Notes under the pieces: generated by a model
What the model was told of the DNA's origin: nothing
Databases searched by the model: none
The model's input: the letters and a program-made list of their open reading frames with translations, nothing else
Position numbers and translations under genes: made by a program
Part shown: positions 1-12,824 of the stretch, piece after piece
Position numbering within the stretch: position 1 is the first letter of the stretch
Layout of the letters: each line of letters begins with the position of its first letter
Assembly: GCF_002443255.2 (NCBI RefSeq)
Contig: NW_019211456.1
Span: 55,265,884-55,329,883, forward strand
DNA from: Varroa destructor
Taxonomy: Eukaryota > Arthropoda > Arachnida > Mesostigmata > Varroidae
Direction: 5' to 3'
DNA length: 64,000 nt

Positions 1-1590
1 CTGAGATTGTACCCACTGTTGCGCACTAGTGAAGGGGCCCAAAGCGTAGTTCAACGAATAACGTAAAAATAACGTAGTGCTTTTAATACGTACATGTTGT
101 AGATTTGTGAAGAGAGAATGTTAAACGGGAAAAAAATTCAAGGATATTATGATGTAAAATGGTGAGCAGTTTCGCGCGAAATGCGATTGTAGATAAAGAT
201 CAACGAATTCGAAAACGAAGTGTTTGCTTGGAAACAAGCCGGGAAAGAGACAAGAGTGTCGAAATAAAGACGAACAGGTATTTAAGTACCGCATAAAAGC
301 AGCAAAACCTCTAAAATCTACACACTCAATTTACAAATACGGTGACCTTCTAGTAAAGAGGGAGCCTAAGTAAAATTAGATACATAGGGAAACATGCTAT
401 AGTAAACCTCAATAAATTACTTAGTAAGAATCAAGGTCAGATTTCTTTTTTGGTCCTATTGCTTGGTAAGCAGATGACGTGGACTAAACGACAGTCGAGT
501 ACAATGATTGAAGTATATGAAGACTACAACTGCCTTTTAAGAAAAGTCCTCTAAGCAGTTTAAAATTTAATGAACTTATGTAAGTGATCATAGGATTCCT
601 TAAGCAGAACTTAAAGAACAGTTCCGTTAGCTTATGGCATTATACCTATTATACTACAATCGATTATTTTCTGGCACAAAAATATAATCGTCTAGCACAT
701 CTTGTGTAAGGCTGAATTACCTCAGTATGATGCTAGACAGAGGACTGAATGTAATTTTCAGTTGAGTAAATAAAACGAGAATAAAATAATTCTATAGCTA
801 TGGTGTACTAAATGATTATACTTCTTTATATAGTTATCTATTTGTGCAATATAATCCTAAAGACTTACACAATAAAAACGCTCGATAACTAAAAGCGATG
901 TGGATTGTTTGGAAGGTTTAGTGAGGTCATCCACTTCTATTTTAGTGAATGAAGTGAAGTCCAATGGAATTATTTGTCCCTAAATTTGCAATACTTTGTA
1001 TTATAGCAACGGGCAAGATGTGCACATCTATACGGTCCTCAGGGTGTTGATACTAGCCGTTATATTGGTTCCATGCGCATATTGGAAAAAATAAAGTAGG
1101 ATCTCCGTTTTTCTGTGTAATGTTTCAGACATCTACTGGTATTCGATATGTGACCACGTATATTTTTGTATGACAAAACAGATTTGTCACACGTATAGCT
1201 TAGTGTTACAGTAAAGCAAACAATTGATTAAGTGTAGAGAAGTGTTGACCTTGAGGGTTTTCGAGTGTAGTAAAACGTAATCAAATTCTCGTGTGCTTCG
1301 AAGAATCTTCGAAATGTACTCATAATGAATGCGATGTTGCGCGCTTTAATGCCATAAACGATGTGTTCGCCTGACACGACAGACATTTATTATTTCTCGT
1401 ATTGTAACATATTCTTAAATCTATTAACCACATTAATTTATATTTTAGCTGGCGTCTTTAAAAGACATGGTGAAATTGGTACGATAGTGTTAAGCACAAT
1501 TACTAATTATACAAGAACTATTACGAGAGTTTAACGTCCAGTATCGCCGCTGGGCATCCCACCGGACGGCTAGCTCCCGGTACCAAACGA
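1..1590. other. No gene seen
   Basis: AT-rich sequence with short random frames only. No repeats or recognisable motifs. Confidence 0.6.
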
Positions 1591-1594
1591 GGGG

Positions 1595-1680
1595 TGTCTA
1601 TGCCCGGATTCGAACCTAGATCACAATGTGTCCTTGAGATTAGGAGGCAAATACATCACCCACTAAATTATCACGGGGAT
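1595..1680 (-). repeat. tRNA-like sequence, probable SINE head or tRNA relic
   Basis: The minus strand contains a perfect RNA polymerase III B box, GGTTCGAATCC (plus-strand 1606-1616). A degenerate A-box-like TAATTTAGTGGG (1659-1670) lies about 43 bp upstream in transcription direction, spacing usual for tRNA genes and tRNA-derived SINEs. The acceptor stem does not pair well and the anticodon arm is irregular, so a working tRNA gene is unlikely. No second copy with a shared body was spotted in the window. Confidence 0.5.
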
Positions 1681-1790
1681 TACTACATGCTGTAGTTATG
1701 CCTGCAAATTAACGATGTTTGGGTAGAATAGGTGTCGGGCCTGTGTTCCATTCTTTTTACTAAGCTGTTGTCATCAAAAGTTTTGATTCG

Positions 1791-2260
1791 ATGCGTTCAA
1801 TCAAAGAAACACATATCCGACATTATTTTCTTTGCTATCTTCTAAGCAGGAAAGTAACTACTGAGCCAAAAGCATCTGTTTGCGAAGTGGAGAAGAATAT
1901 GCAGCAAGTGCAATTTTGGCCTAGTCGCTCCAGAATAGGAAATTTCAACCTAAACAACGAACTGCGGCCCAGTCGACTCGAAGGCTCTCTGCACAGCTAG
2001 GAGCTCTCCAGGTGTCGTTTGCATGCTCTAGAAAATATCCAAAAAGAAGCTCGGTAAAAATTAGAAACAAAAAAACGCCTGACAACATGACATTTGTTGC
2101 TTGCTTTAAAAGTTAATTTAATACAATAGCTTTACTAGCGACGCAGTATTGACCTGTTGCGACAACAGTATTTATGGTTTAAAAGCTGCACCTCTGTGTA
2201 TGCTGGGATGAGAAGGAAGTGTTATACTATGAGTTATTTAACTACAGAAGACTGTTCATT
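1791..2260 (+). mobile_element. Degenerate, internally shortened mariner relic
   Basis: An open stretch at 1791-2000 begins IKETHIRHYFLCYLLSRKVT and ends with RIGNFNLNNELRPSR. This follows the mariner N-terminal pattern of an IR-x-LLYEF helix, then FRSGNFNLEDEPRSGRP. About 200 bp later a second block, LCVCWDEKEVLYYELF (2194-2240), matches the LCVWWDxxGVxYYELL core pattern. The gap between the two is roughly half the usual length, so an internal deletion is likely. The catalytic residues were not found. The link between the two blocks is inferred from order and strand. Confidence 0.5.
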
Positions 2261-5200
2261 TTTTCGAGAATTACAATAAATTAAAGCGGCTGAACTCAAT
2301 CTAATGGTAGGGTTAGTAGCGTTTTTAAAAGCGCACGAGAAATAATTAGCATCTACTATTTTTATAGGCAACTGAAGGTAAGTCTTAAAGTCCTTGTTCA
2401 AAATGATGAACTCAATTAATTCTCAATCGGTCGGAGAACGCTTCACTTAGCAGCTGCAGTGACTACAACAAGAGGATAGTGTGGTCAGTTGTCATGTTCC
2501 TCGCCGTCCGAAAGTGACAATACTTAGACCAAACTCCATGAATGTCTGTGAAGAATATGGAATCTTTTAAGGGGGCCTGTTGGGAGGATTTTTTCATTTA
2601 CGCTCCTCTGAACCCTTCGAGGAACGATTTTGCGAGATGCGTACTTTCAGGGTTGGCACAAATTATGATCAGAAATGAATAATTATAATTAAAATAAGGT
2701 ATAAAGGAAAAGTTGGCAGCTGAGAAGAATAAGGAATTATTGTTCAAGTTATAAGCTGCTTGAATAATGGCTATGTTAGAGAAACACCATTTAAGTCCAG
2801 CAAGACCAACTCTGGTTAGAACTCCAGCGGAAACAAGTCCTTAAAAGTATACATCAAAGAGCTAACTCCAAGGATTTGTTTACATAGAGCAAATAACTAA
2901 AAATGCTAAACAAAAAATGCCAAAAGAAGCTGTTCAAGCCGTCGTTAATTTCTAATAGCTTAAAGTTCATCACTGTACCCAAAGCCAGATAAGAAGGAAT
3001 TACAGTAGATAGACATGTAAACCAAAAGCATTCTTTAAACATAGGGAATCATGTATTACTAATTGCCTTCGATGCGAGCCGAGCGGCCTTTTAGCTGGAG
3101 TAATTCATTATTATTTACCTTCTTTTAACTAAAAGAAAATGAGCCACCTTCTAGGCAAAGGCTTTATTTACACTTTCAGTACGAGCAACATCAACAGCTG
3201 TTATGATGCTGGATCGACTAATATATTATCATAAGGTCATAAGGTTGATTTTGGTGTGAACAATAATCACGCGAACCGTCTTCTCGGTACATTGAAATAT
3301 GCTGCGAAGAAAAAAAACTATGACTGATTACTCTACTTGAAGTGACAGGAAGTATTAGTTCGAAAGCGATGTCAGTTGCACTGATTTAATTGTGCGCACC
3401 TGCCTTCGGCAAGGTACAATGCATGGCTCTCACCTTTAGGTACGATATTTTTCTGCTACTTTTCTTGTATACATTCGTGTAGGTTTCTTATTACTACTAC
3501 TGGCAACAACATTGGTTCTTTTCATCACTTCATCAGCTGAAGTCCGTATCTTCTACGCTTATTTTCTCTTTAGAGATCTGCGGTAACAACTATGATAGTT
3601 ACATGAATAGTAATAATAACTGAGCGAACAACTTGCCAAAATGACCAACAGTTTAACAGCAAAAACATTCTCGGTCTATATGCGTATGATGAAAAATTTC
3701 AAAATCTTCGAGAAGAAGGAAATGAAATCCATTTCAAAAGCTCCCTTCGTAGTTTCCAGCGTATATGAAAAACCGATTTTGTATACGACACTATTTTCTT
3801 GCTATCCACTAGCAAACTTTTCTTGCCTAATGCTGTTTCAAATACATTCGGCATACCTATATATTTAAATTAAGTCCTTTTTAAATTTCCAATGCTGAGC
3901 GCACAGGTTGTTGGTCACTACATCGACACCAAAGAGGTTACTACACGTGCGTAAATGCCCTTGATAGAGCGGAATGGCCGAAGCCTAGAAACTACTACTT
4001 TTTACGCTTCGCATACCCCTACCATTCTTGCTGTCAGCAGCATTTTCCCTCCTCCTCTTGCCCTCTTCCCTCGTCTTAATATTAGGTCTGAATGTCGCAG
4101 TGTAAAGCGTTTATATTATAGTTGCATAGATAGTCTGAATAATCCAGTCTTATTGCTGGCTGCAAAATAAAAAATTATTACAAAGACTAACGAAGACTTC
4201 AGACAAGTCAGGAACAAGGCTCAACAACGTTCTAAGCAGGGCAGGTTAAGGTTACTGATGATGCTAATGCTAACTTGTCGTCATCAATGGCACATCCTTT
4301 CTAAGAAAAACTTAAGATGTAAACGTTGCTTCCAATGGCAATACCCATGAAAACATAGCTGACTTTCAGCCGTCCCTTTTAGGATAGGTAGATTTTGGTG
4401 GAGCTGTTCCACCGTTGTTTCAAAGATCTGTTCGTATTCTTGGAGGATCTGTGTACCTCGAATTAACCCACAAATCAACTTAGCATCGTGCAGTATAACA
4501 CCGTTTAGTACTGTAAAAAAAAGCCTCTGCAAATAGGCGGGCGTTGTTCGGGAAAAATTCAGTGTGTTACTTCAAATGGCGTGTTACTGCTATGTAAGTA
4601 TGCCTGATGTCATTATTGCTAGATACTGTAGGATATCATCATAATGGAATTCTCGGCATCGTGGTTGCCGTAAGGTTTCTTTTGTAAGTAGGCGTTCCTC
4701 GGAATATGGCAGATGACTACAGCTCTATGCCGGACTCTAAAACGAGTTTCTTCTGCAAGCTAGGTCTGTCTTACTAGTGGTAGTGTCCTACAGAGTTTTC
4801 AAGACGAAGGCTTTAAAATTAATACAACCAATTTATCTTAATAATCATGCCTATAAATAATATTTTCCTACTAGTCTTTCTAATTTAAAGTTTCGCGCCT
4901 TTAAACAATTGTAGTTTAAGTTACAAGTACGGTCTCTTTCTTGCTCCGGCACGGTCTTCAGCTAGAACTTGTTTACGTTTGTCACAATTTCTAGACAAAC
5001 TCGATTCACGACAACGAGCAATACAATTTTGTAACCAGTAGCTGACATAGAAGAACACCGGTACAAAAGAAATTTAGGAGGCAGCACTGTTTCAAGTCAT
5101 GCAAATTGTGATTAATAAATGAAGGTGCGACGAACTTTTGTCAATAGCATTCAAGTGAAAATCGACTTCAGGCTCGAGCCAAGATCGTTCAGATCATTCT

Positions 5201-5350
5201 AAAATCATTACAATAAAGCTGCGTATCCACATTTCGGTTAAAGTTGTGTCCCTAAAACGAAACGCTTTTGTGTGAGACGGAAACACCTGGGGATTGCTTT
5301 ACATTGATTGGCAAAATAAAAAGCAGTGAGGAATCGTTTACAACATTTTA

Positions 5351-5371
5351 ATAGTAATAATAATAATAATA
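5351..5371. repeat. (TAA)n microsatellite
   Basis: About six TAA units, the first interrupted. Confidence 0.9.
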
Positions 5372-7629
5372 GAATGCCATGAGCCAATTTTTGTAGATTC
5401 TGTGGACATAGCCGAACGCTGGTTTACATCCGACGAGATGGCACTAAGAGTGCCAGATGAATAATAGACTAAAGCAATTACAAGCGTCCCCTTGTCTCGT
5501 TATGATCAGAACAGGCGATACTATAAATATTATTTTTTTCAATAATACAGTTTTATCATCTTTTTCATACAGTTTTTTTTTTTTTTTTATCATCACAGCA
5601 TTGCCAGCTAGTGTCTCCATAAAGCACAGTTATCCAGCTCTCATAGTTTCACGTAGCTATTAGTAGATACTTACCTGTAGCGAAACTCACCTTGAATACG
5701 GCACTTTCTCGTAGATGATAAACATTTCTTGAGTCTTTTTAGTATTTATTCGTAAATATAAATAACCCTGGTAGAATTGTTAACTGGTTCCTATGCCCTC
5801 CGCGTTCCTCGTTCGAGAAAACTATACTTGATTGAGTTGAGAACTTAATCTCTCACCTTACCGCCATTTTCAACAAACAATCATACAATGAGGTTTTAGG
5901 GGAAACATGGTATCTTATTACCTATAGCCGAATTCTTCAATATACCTACGCAAGCAAGGAGTTGTCGGGATTATTTCTTGGCTTCTATAATTTATAAAGA
6001 GTGTGATATGTTCTCTGTGCATAATCAAATCCCATTAACTCCAAAAACTCCGCCATCTCTGGATCCAACATATAGCGTTATAAATTGCAATGCGCTTGTT
6101 GCACACCAAACCTGTGAGAGATGATTTTTAAATGACAGTTCGAGTGTATTCCATATATATGTATATCCTCAGCTCTATGAAACCAAGTCATTTTTGAACG
6201 GTTTGAAAGTTTGGCAGTTCCAAGATTGCAAGAATCCCATGGGTCAAAGGTCAGCCTATACGGGAGATGGTCATTTCTCGCATTAGCGTCAGAGCACTGT
6301 CAGCGGGATTGTATGTAAATGCGACTACTGAAATGAACTACATCCATGACATTAACTGTAGCTCACAGGCTATGAGGTGAACTAATCGTATATCCTTGAA
6401 TGATTAAGTTACTATTTTCTGTCGTAACGCCAAGATCGGCGTCGGCTGATATTTACCGAACGAGGAATGTCTTATCTTAACGTTGCTGCTTTTAGACGCT
6501 TGCAGGCCATAATGGAAAATATTTTTGGTAATTCAATGTTTGTATTAATACAAACGTAATAAATTCGCATATTGTATTGTTTGATCTATTGCTACTTACC
6601 GCATTAAAAACTTTCTATCAAAGTAGAATAAATGTTCCTTTTACTTAAATTTAAACTTAAGGCAAGTTCTTAGAGTCATAAAAATGCATGTTAAATGTAA
6701 ATATGCATGTAGAATTAGATATTTCTTCATTTAATCTGTGCCTTTAAACAGAAGACGTTTTTAAATTGAGTTTTTTGGACCATATTTTTTTTTTACCAGA
6801 TTGTGACTTCGGAGCGCAAAATTTATAAAAAATGAATTTATTGCAAGCCACCTAAGTGTCATGCCACAGAAAATGACGATTTGCGTTCCGAAGGTGCCTA
6901 ATACTTTGTAAAATTAGAACGAGTGTTACAGTCTCTCTATTGACACCACATTGAGAAAATATATGAAACATAAGGTGTCTAAGGAGTACGAATGTAGCAA
7001 AAGCTTTAAAGAAACCTATAAGTATATTGCTTGGATCAACGAAAGCAACAATAACAAACGTCGGCGCGTCCGTGAATCAGGTGAATTAAATATAATAATA
7101 AAGATGAAAAAAGATAGTAAGGTAGTTTGTAATAGCAGCTAGGATAGAAATTATAATCAAAACTCTGTTAGTAGTTTAGTAAAGATGATTTTTTTTGCAA
7201 AATAGTTTTTTTCAACCTTTGGTTGATGCGCCACTAATCAATATCGCTGAAATTGATTCGCGAAAAGACCGTCGCTTTGCTTTTTTGTCTGAATATGGTT
7301 CGATCCCGGTTGTGAGTCAAATCAGCCCCGATGGGGACTACATAACATCACGAGATATGATCCAAACATCGGTAAAAGATGGAATTTAATTATGCGAGAA
7401 CCCATAAACGTTATCTTCGATCGATTTGTGAAAGAATTATATAAGCATGATTGGAAAGTAATGGCAGTTTCTGTTTGTTGTCTGCTTTCTTTTTTTATTT
7501 TCTCGTATGTTGATTGTTGACTATTATATACCAAAGGGAATTGTTCACATTTTAAAGTTTTTTTCTAATTAATTCAATGGATTTCGTTGGCTTTTTTTTT
7601 TGGGTGAGGCTTGAAGTTCTGTTTATAAT

Positions 7630-7729
7630 NNNNNNNNNNNNNNNNNNNNNNNNNNNNNNNNNNNNNNNNNNNNNNNNNNNNNNNNNNNNNNNNNNNNNNN
7701 NNNNNNNNNNNNNNNNNNNNNNNNNNNNN
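7630..7729. other. Assembly gap of 100 Ns
   Basis: Exactly 100 N characters, the usual placeholder for a gap of unknown size. Sequence to either side may not be truly adjacent. Confidence 0.99.
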
Positions 7730-8744
7730 ATCGTTTGCTGTCGGTATTTCTTCGCAAAACAGTATCCCGGAGGTATACTTAAAGAAAAAAAAATAGCTTT
7801 GTTTTTAAATAATAGCTTTCAGCTAATTGATTTGTAGCGTGTTTATTGTTCTTTATGTTGGCGTATTCAGCTGATATTTTGGGTGGCTCCATTATATTTA
7901 GGGTAGGTATGCCAGCCGCAAGCTGCATCACCAGCGTGACTGCGCATTTTTCGTTAAATGTTTTGTACAAAAGATTGTTAGACGTTATGTTTGTGCAAAA
8001 CTGTGATCACATACAATGAAAAAACAAATTTCGACAGAACTTATAGAGAGAGATATTGTATTCCACCAGTTACTATAATCGTTTAGGAACAAAAGCAATT
8101 GCTTTAAATTCTATTGGTAAAAAACTACTTGAAAGATTGGTAGCATACATATCTCTATTTATATTTTTGCCCATGTTTGAGTATATGAATTGAGTATTAA
8201 TCCTTTGAAATAATTTTTTATTGTTAGTATATAGGACAAATATATTGTTTTTTTTAATCACAGCCTTCGTGAGACACAACGTACGCAATCGATTCATTTG
8301 TGCCTGAGATAGCTAATATAATGGCCTTGAACTCTATACATGTACCCGTGGATCCTATGTAAAATTGGATAACTAAATGCAAATTCAGGGCCGAAGCCTT
8401 GGTGCAACTTTAGGCTACAGTGATTAAGTTAACGCTATATTCTACTACGGGATAATTATACTTATTATGGTTTGGCAGTGGATTTGAACGCTTATAGTAT
8501 CTATTATTCGATCGATCAAATATCATTTGGTCAGTTTTGGTGGTAATAGTTAAATATACAGGTCAATAACACAATATGCCGTATAAGAGAGAGTATATAG
8601 AACTGTTTAAAATATATGGGCTAAGACGAGTTATATGGGTGTCGTTGAGTCTATAAAATTAATTTAATATGCATTATTTTGTCCTGATTAATAGTATTAT
8701 TATAAACGCTACTATTAGCAATCAGTCGAGGTCCTTCTTTTTCT

Positions 8745-9128
8745 TTGCAGCATTTGTTCGAATTAATGTCAGTCGAACTGATTATCAGTTACTGTTACGA
8801 ACGCACTGGTCCTGATAAAATATTACTAGTTGCTGGCAAGGAGTTTCTTCTCTCATATAGTAGTTTCTACTCCGCTCACGTAATAGATTGTAACGCAACA
8901 AACTCAAAAGTTCCCCAAGTACCAAAACATGATGAATTTTCGCTAAATTCGACACTGCCGAAAAGCAAGCTAACCCTTATTTCTCCTCTATATTCAAATA
9001 GTTGTATTATAAAGTATATACACCGACAGGCTGTAACGAAGAATGGATTTACTCGTTTCCCTGAGTTTGTACGATACTGCGTCAGAGAACTGTATCGAAA
9101 GGAGGACAGCCTGAGGCTAGTCGACTGA
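8745..9128 (+). CDS. Open frame of unknown product, possible exon
   Basis: A 127-codon open frame begins next to a strong acceptor-like TTCTTTTTCTTTGCAG ending at 8750 and runs to a TGA. Late in the frame, FPEFVRYCVRELY faintly recalls the FxEFVxYL segment of carbohydrate sulfotransferases of the HNK-1ST/chondroitin type. However, the HWxP and cysteine positions that should follow are absent, so I do not assign that function. About one open frame of this length is expected by chance in a window of this size and composition. Confidence 0.2.
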   Translation: MQHLFELMSVELIISYCYERTGPDKILLVAGKEFLLSYSSFYSAHVIDCNATNSKVPQVPKHDEFSLNSTLPKSKLTLISPLYSNSCIIKYIHRQAVTKNGFTRFPEFVRYCVRELYRKEDSLRLVD

Positions 9129-11835
9129 CTTTGTCTGGTTTCTTATCCCCCTGACATAGCTTTGCTGGAATTGAATACACTTTACTCCCTCAGCTCCTGT
9201 ATACGTTGCTACCGAGTCCTCTTGGCCCCGGGGCGATCTGTTAGCATATCAACAGACTTCCCCAGGGCTATTTGCGATCGTTCCCCACCATACGTCATAA
9301 AGGTGGCTAGGACACTCTACCTCCACCAGGATTCCATGAATAGTGATTAACCTTGTCCCTAGAGAATGATACAATGTTTTCACTTCAACCACTTTCACCT
9401 TCTACTCGTTGCCTTAGACTGTTGCCGTCTTCATATTCATCTCCTTTGTCTAATGTCCTCACTATGCCATCAAGTTCTTTCTTTATCCTGTTTCTTTTTT
9501 GCTCCACTTTTTGTTTTGTTGTACATAGTCCTGGTTGACGGCTAAAGGTTCCTTAGGTCTCTGAGCTTACTTTCTTCCAGACTTAAAGCAACGCATCATT
9601 CTTTGGATCAGCACCTGGCAACTTATGCTTGAGGCCCGTACATGATACCTTAACACCAATCTATAACCAATTTATTTTGTTGTATACGAATAAAATAGGA
9701 TCGGTGGATTGCGACGGTTTTTAAGCCTCTGTGTAGCTGTTAGGCAAATTATATATCAGTGAGACAGTTAATATTTTCTTCTAAGCCGCACGCACTACAG
9801 CTATTTGCTACTACTACCGTATTGTTTATTGCTATTTATTAGAGATCTTATTTGCGTATAATTCTAGGGTATTATATGCTGAACGGTTGAATACGTGCTG
9901 CATCATCCTAGAATTAGACGCAGACAAGACACAGAATGGTGTTCCGTTGCAACTGGTCCCACTTTTTTCTAGTAGTAACGTATTAAGTAGAGCGGTAGTT
10001 ATTTGAATGTTAATTAATGGCCAGTTTCGTTTGGACGGCTAATACAGTTTCATTGACAAAAATTTGAAGTATCTTAATTTGAAAAAAGTATTTTCTTATA
10101 AAAAATGAATTATGTCTGCAAAACATTGTTTATCTTTACATACTTGTGATCTTTAGTCTTTTGTTGTTACTTTGTAAAGGTAATGAGTTTAACTTAATCT
10201 CCTCCGTTGCAAGTAATGTGCGATTCCCTTAACAACTGAAACTGGAATTCGTTATTGGAGGTTCACTTCAGTAAGACGAAAACAGCATCACTAATTGCAC
10301 AACACAGGAAAAAAGTTGCGTACATTTTGAAATTCTGGAATTATAGCATTGCTTGACATTCTACACAAACTGAACAATATCCGCTGTCTCTCCAAGAAGC
10401 TATTATGCTTAAAAAGTTAAGTGTTAAGTTCTCGGAAATCACGGAAGGTGAAGATATTTACTAAAATTATTGATTACATGTTATGACTCACTCTTATTTT
10501 CAAAGGATTACTTCAAACGCAGTTTCAGTAACGATACGAAAGCATTTTGTAGCATTTGAGCTCAATTAGTATCAAGCGTTATTTTAGTAGGAGAAACTTA
10601 TTAACCTGTATTGTGTCATATTTTACAGCGTAGCATACAATTCATTACCACATAAAAATATATACACTTTAATAATAACAGAATATAATTAACGTGAAAT
10701 CGGCCCGTGTACGCAATCGCTCCATATTTCTGAAAAAGTCCATTGATAAAAAATTGGTTTCAATGGAATAATTAATTAAGGTTCAACCCTCTACCTTCAA
10801 AGTATAAAATATGAAGCAATTTTGTGTACAGTTTGCCTTTATCTACCAGAGGAGCTGGCAGACTCTCATGTACTTCTATAATCTTTCTGGTAACAAGACA
10901 AGCCTGGCGATTTTCATTGTCATATATAGTTCGGTATTGCAGTGATTTCCTTGATCAACGTTGCAGGAACTAAATCAAAGTAAAGTTCATTTAATTGGCT
11001 ATATTGTTTAAATACAAGAAGATGCAAATATGATGTCATGCTTGTCTTTCACATGAAAAAGCTTCGACAATAAAAATTTTTTTTATTTATTATTTATTTT
11101 GACTATCTACAACTCTAAATTATCGATGTAATATCACAAGCTTGCAGTGTATCTATGAGCATCTGCAAGCTGGATCTGGGTAAGCTAAATCAAAAGCCCG
11201 TCTTTTCAGTCGATAATTCATCTGCACATTGAAACATTTATCAGCATATCCATAAGGGTCATAAGGGTCTGTGAAACCTAGATGCATTCGCGGCATTCAG
11301 TAGGTCATATATTTCTGAAAAGTCATGTTATTTTAAATAGGAAGAGTATTTTAAAAATAGTAGAGCATAATTTGCGTTCGAGACGGTCGTATAATATATG
11401 GCGCAGCTCCTGACAGACGCCTATCTAGGATTACAGAATATTGAAAAAACAGGAGATTTCTACCCCATACCTTTACAAGTGCAAAAAGCTAACGCAACAG
11501 AAACACTCGGATCGCTCGCTAGCAGTGCTCTGTACTCAAAGTGGCGGTATACATAAATATGTGTGTAATATCTAGTTAATAAACTGTTGAAACAGTTGCT
11601 ACAATTTAGACTATAACGGATTACCTTAGCTTTAGCTCTCTTTAGGCCTCTTTAGCTCCCTTCGGTTATCTAGTAACTGAAAATCTTTTATAGTTCCCTG
11701 TTATAATTCCCGTACTTATTGCGTTCGATAACTCCTTATAATATATCTAGTATAATTACTAAAATACTAAGTGTTTTATCAAGTAGAAACCTGGTTTTAG
11801 GAGTTTTGAATTCCACAAAGATAGCTTACAACAAT

Positions 11836-11879
11836 TACATACATATAGTTCACCCCAAAGAGTGAACTATATGTATGTA
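11836..11879. repeat. Perfect 18-bp inverted repeat (hairpin)
   Basis: The arms TACATACATATAGTTCAC (11836-11853) and its exact reverse complement (11862-11879) are separated by 8 bases (CCCAAAGA). The transcript of either strand could fold into a tight stem. The stem is shorter than a typical animal pre-miRNA (about 30 bp). It sits in AT-rich DNA with no neighbouring gene. Confidence 0.9.
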
Positions 11880-12792
11880 TATAAGTATATGTATATGTAT
11901 ATAAGTCACTTTAGTAATTGTACTAGTTGTAATGTTGTTTTATTCTCGTCCATTATCCGATTTCAGAGACCTGCGAGCCTTTCCAATGTAGCTTATGATG
12001 TTTGTTCCAGAGAAAAATTTGGGGTACGCCATCTTGGAGGACCGTAAGCCACTGTTCAGTCGTGAGCTAGAAGATTAGGGATTACCTAATTGAATGGCTT
12101 GGTACTAGAGCTCTGTAAGAGAGCGAGCTCAGTTCTTACCCAAAAGCCTTAGCAACTACTTGAACTTAACCTCCCACAAGAAATGTTTCTGGCTCGTCTT
12201 TCGATGCAGTTCTTCTTCGCCTTAGCATCTACCAAAATTATCTGAAGTAATTAAATCAACTAAGTATACACTTCGCCTAGCCTCAATTGCTTTTCATTTT
12301 TGACACTATGAGCCATCGAGCCCGGTAAACCAGCAAAGACGTTATCACTGGGTTATCTTCGATTGTTTAGAGCTAGTCCTAACGAAACCGAAGTGATTGT
12401 TGGCACTACCTCAATCACAAGTTCTATCGATTTATTTCGTAGAAAAGTCTTGAAGATTATACTTTTAGAAGGGTGAGAAACCGTTATTATTTAAGATGTG
12501 TGATGTTGTAGGAGAACTAAAATGCTAATAAAGTGTGTTCCTAATTTAGGGATCACCTGATTCTACATGTACGGTCGCCTTATTCGTACCAACAAAGCTA
12601 CTGTAACCCGCCTTTGGGCTTAGTAATCATCAAGGACCGACCCGCGTTGGCCTAAACGCTAAAACATACACACATGTGTGACTACCGTTCGCTAGATGGC
12701 GGCTACACATCATTTGGATCCCATTCTATTAAGTGAATCCCAAACTATAAACGAGATATTAGACAGCTGTATGTATAATCGTGCCTTGCAGG

Positions 12793-12824
12793 CTGCTTGC
12801 TTTTCTTTTGAATAAAGCAAGCAG
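12793..12824. repeat. 11-bp perfect inverted repeat
   Basis: CTGCTTGCTTT (12793-12803) and its exact complement (12814-12824) flank a 10-base loop. It is short enough to occur by chance. Confidence 0.7.

Larger units (their letters stand above)
2261..8730. other. No gene seen; simple sequence and gap
   Basis: AT-rich DNA with the TAA microsatellite, T and A runs and the 100-N gap. Minus-strand frame 4284-4532 contains LHDAKLICGLI, faintly like a mariner LHDNARPH block, but nothing around it confirms this. Confidence 0.5.

Noticed and set aside
4284..4532. Another mariner catalytic block (LHDAKLICGLI)
   Set aside because: The following residues do not fit HDNARPH and a partner block is not clear.
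8745..9128. Carbohydrate sulfotransferase
   Set aside because: Only FPEFVRYCV resembles the family. The HWxP segment, cysteines and PAPS-binding motifs are missing.
11862..12047. 61-codon frame starting in the hairpin
   Set aside because: Low-complexity Met/Tyr start made by the inverted repeat, with no coding signal.
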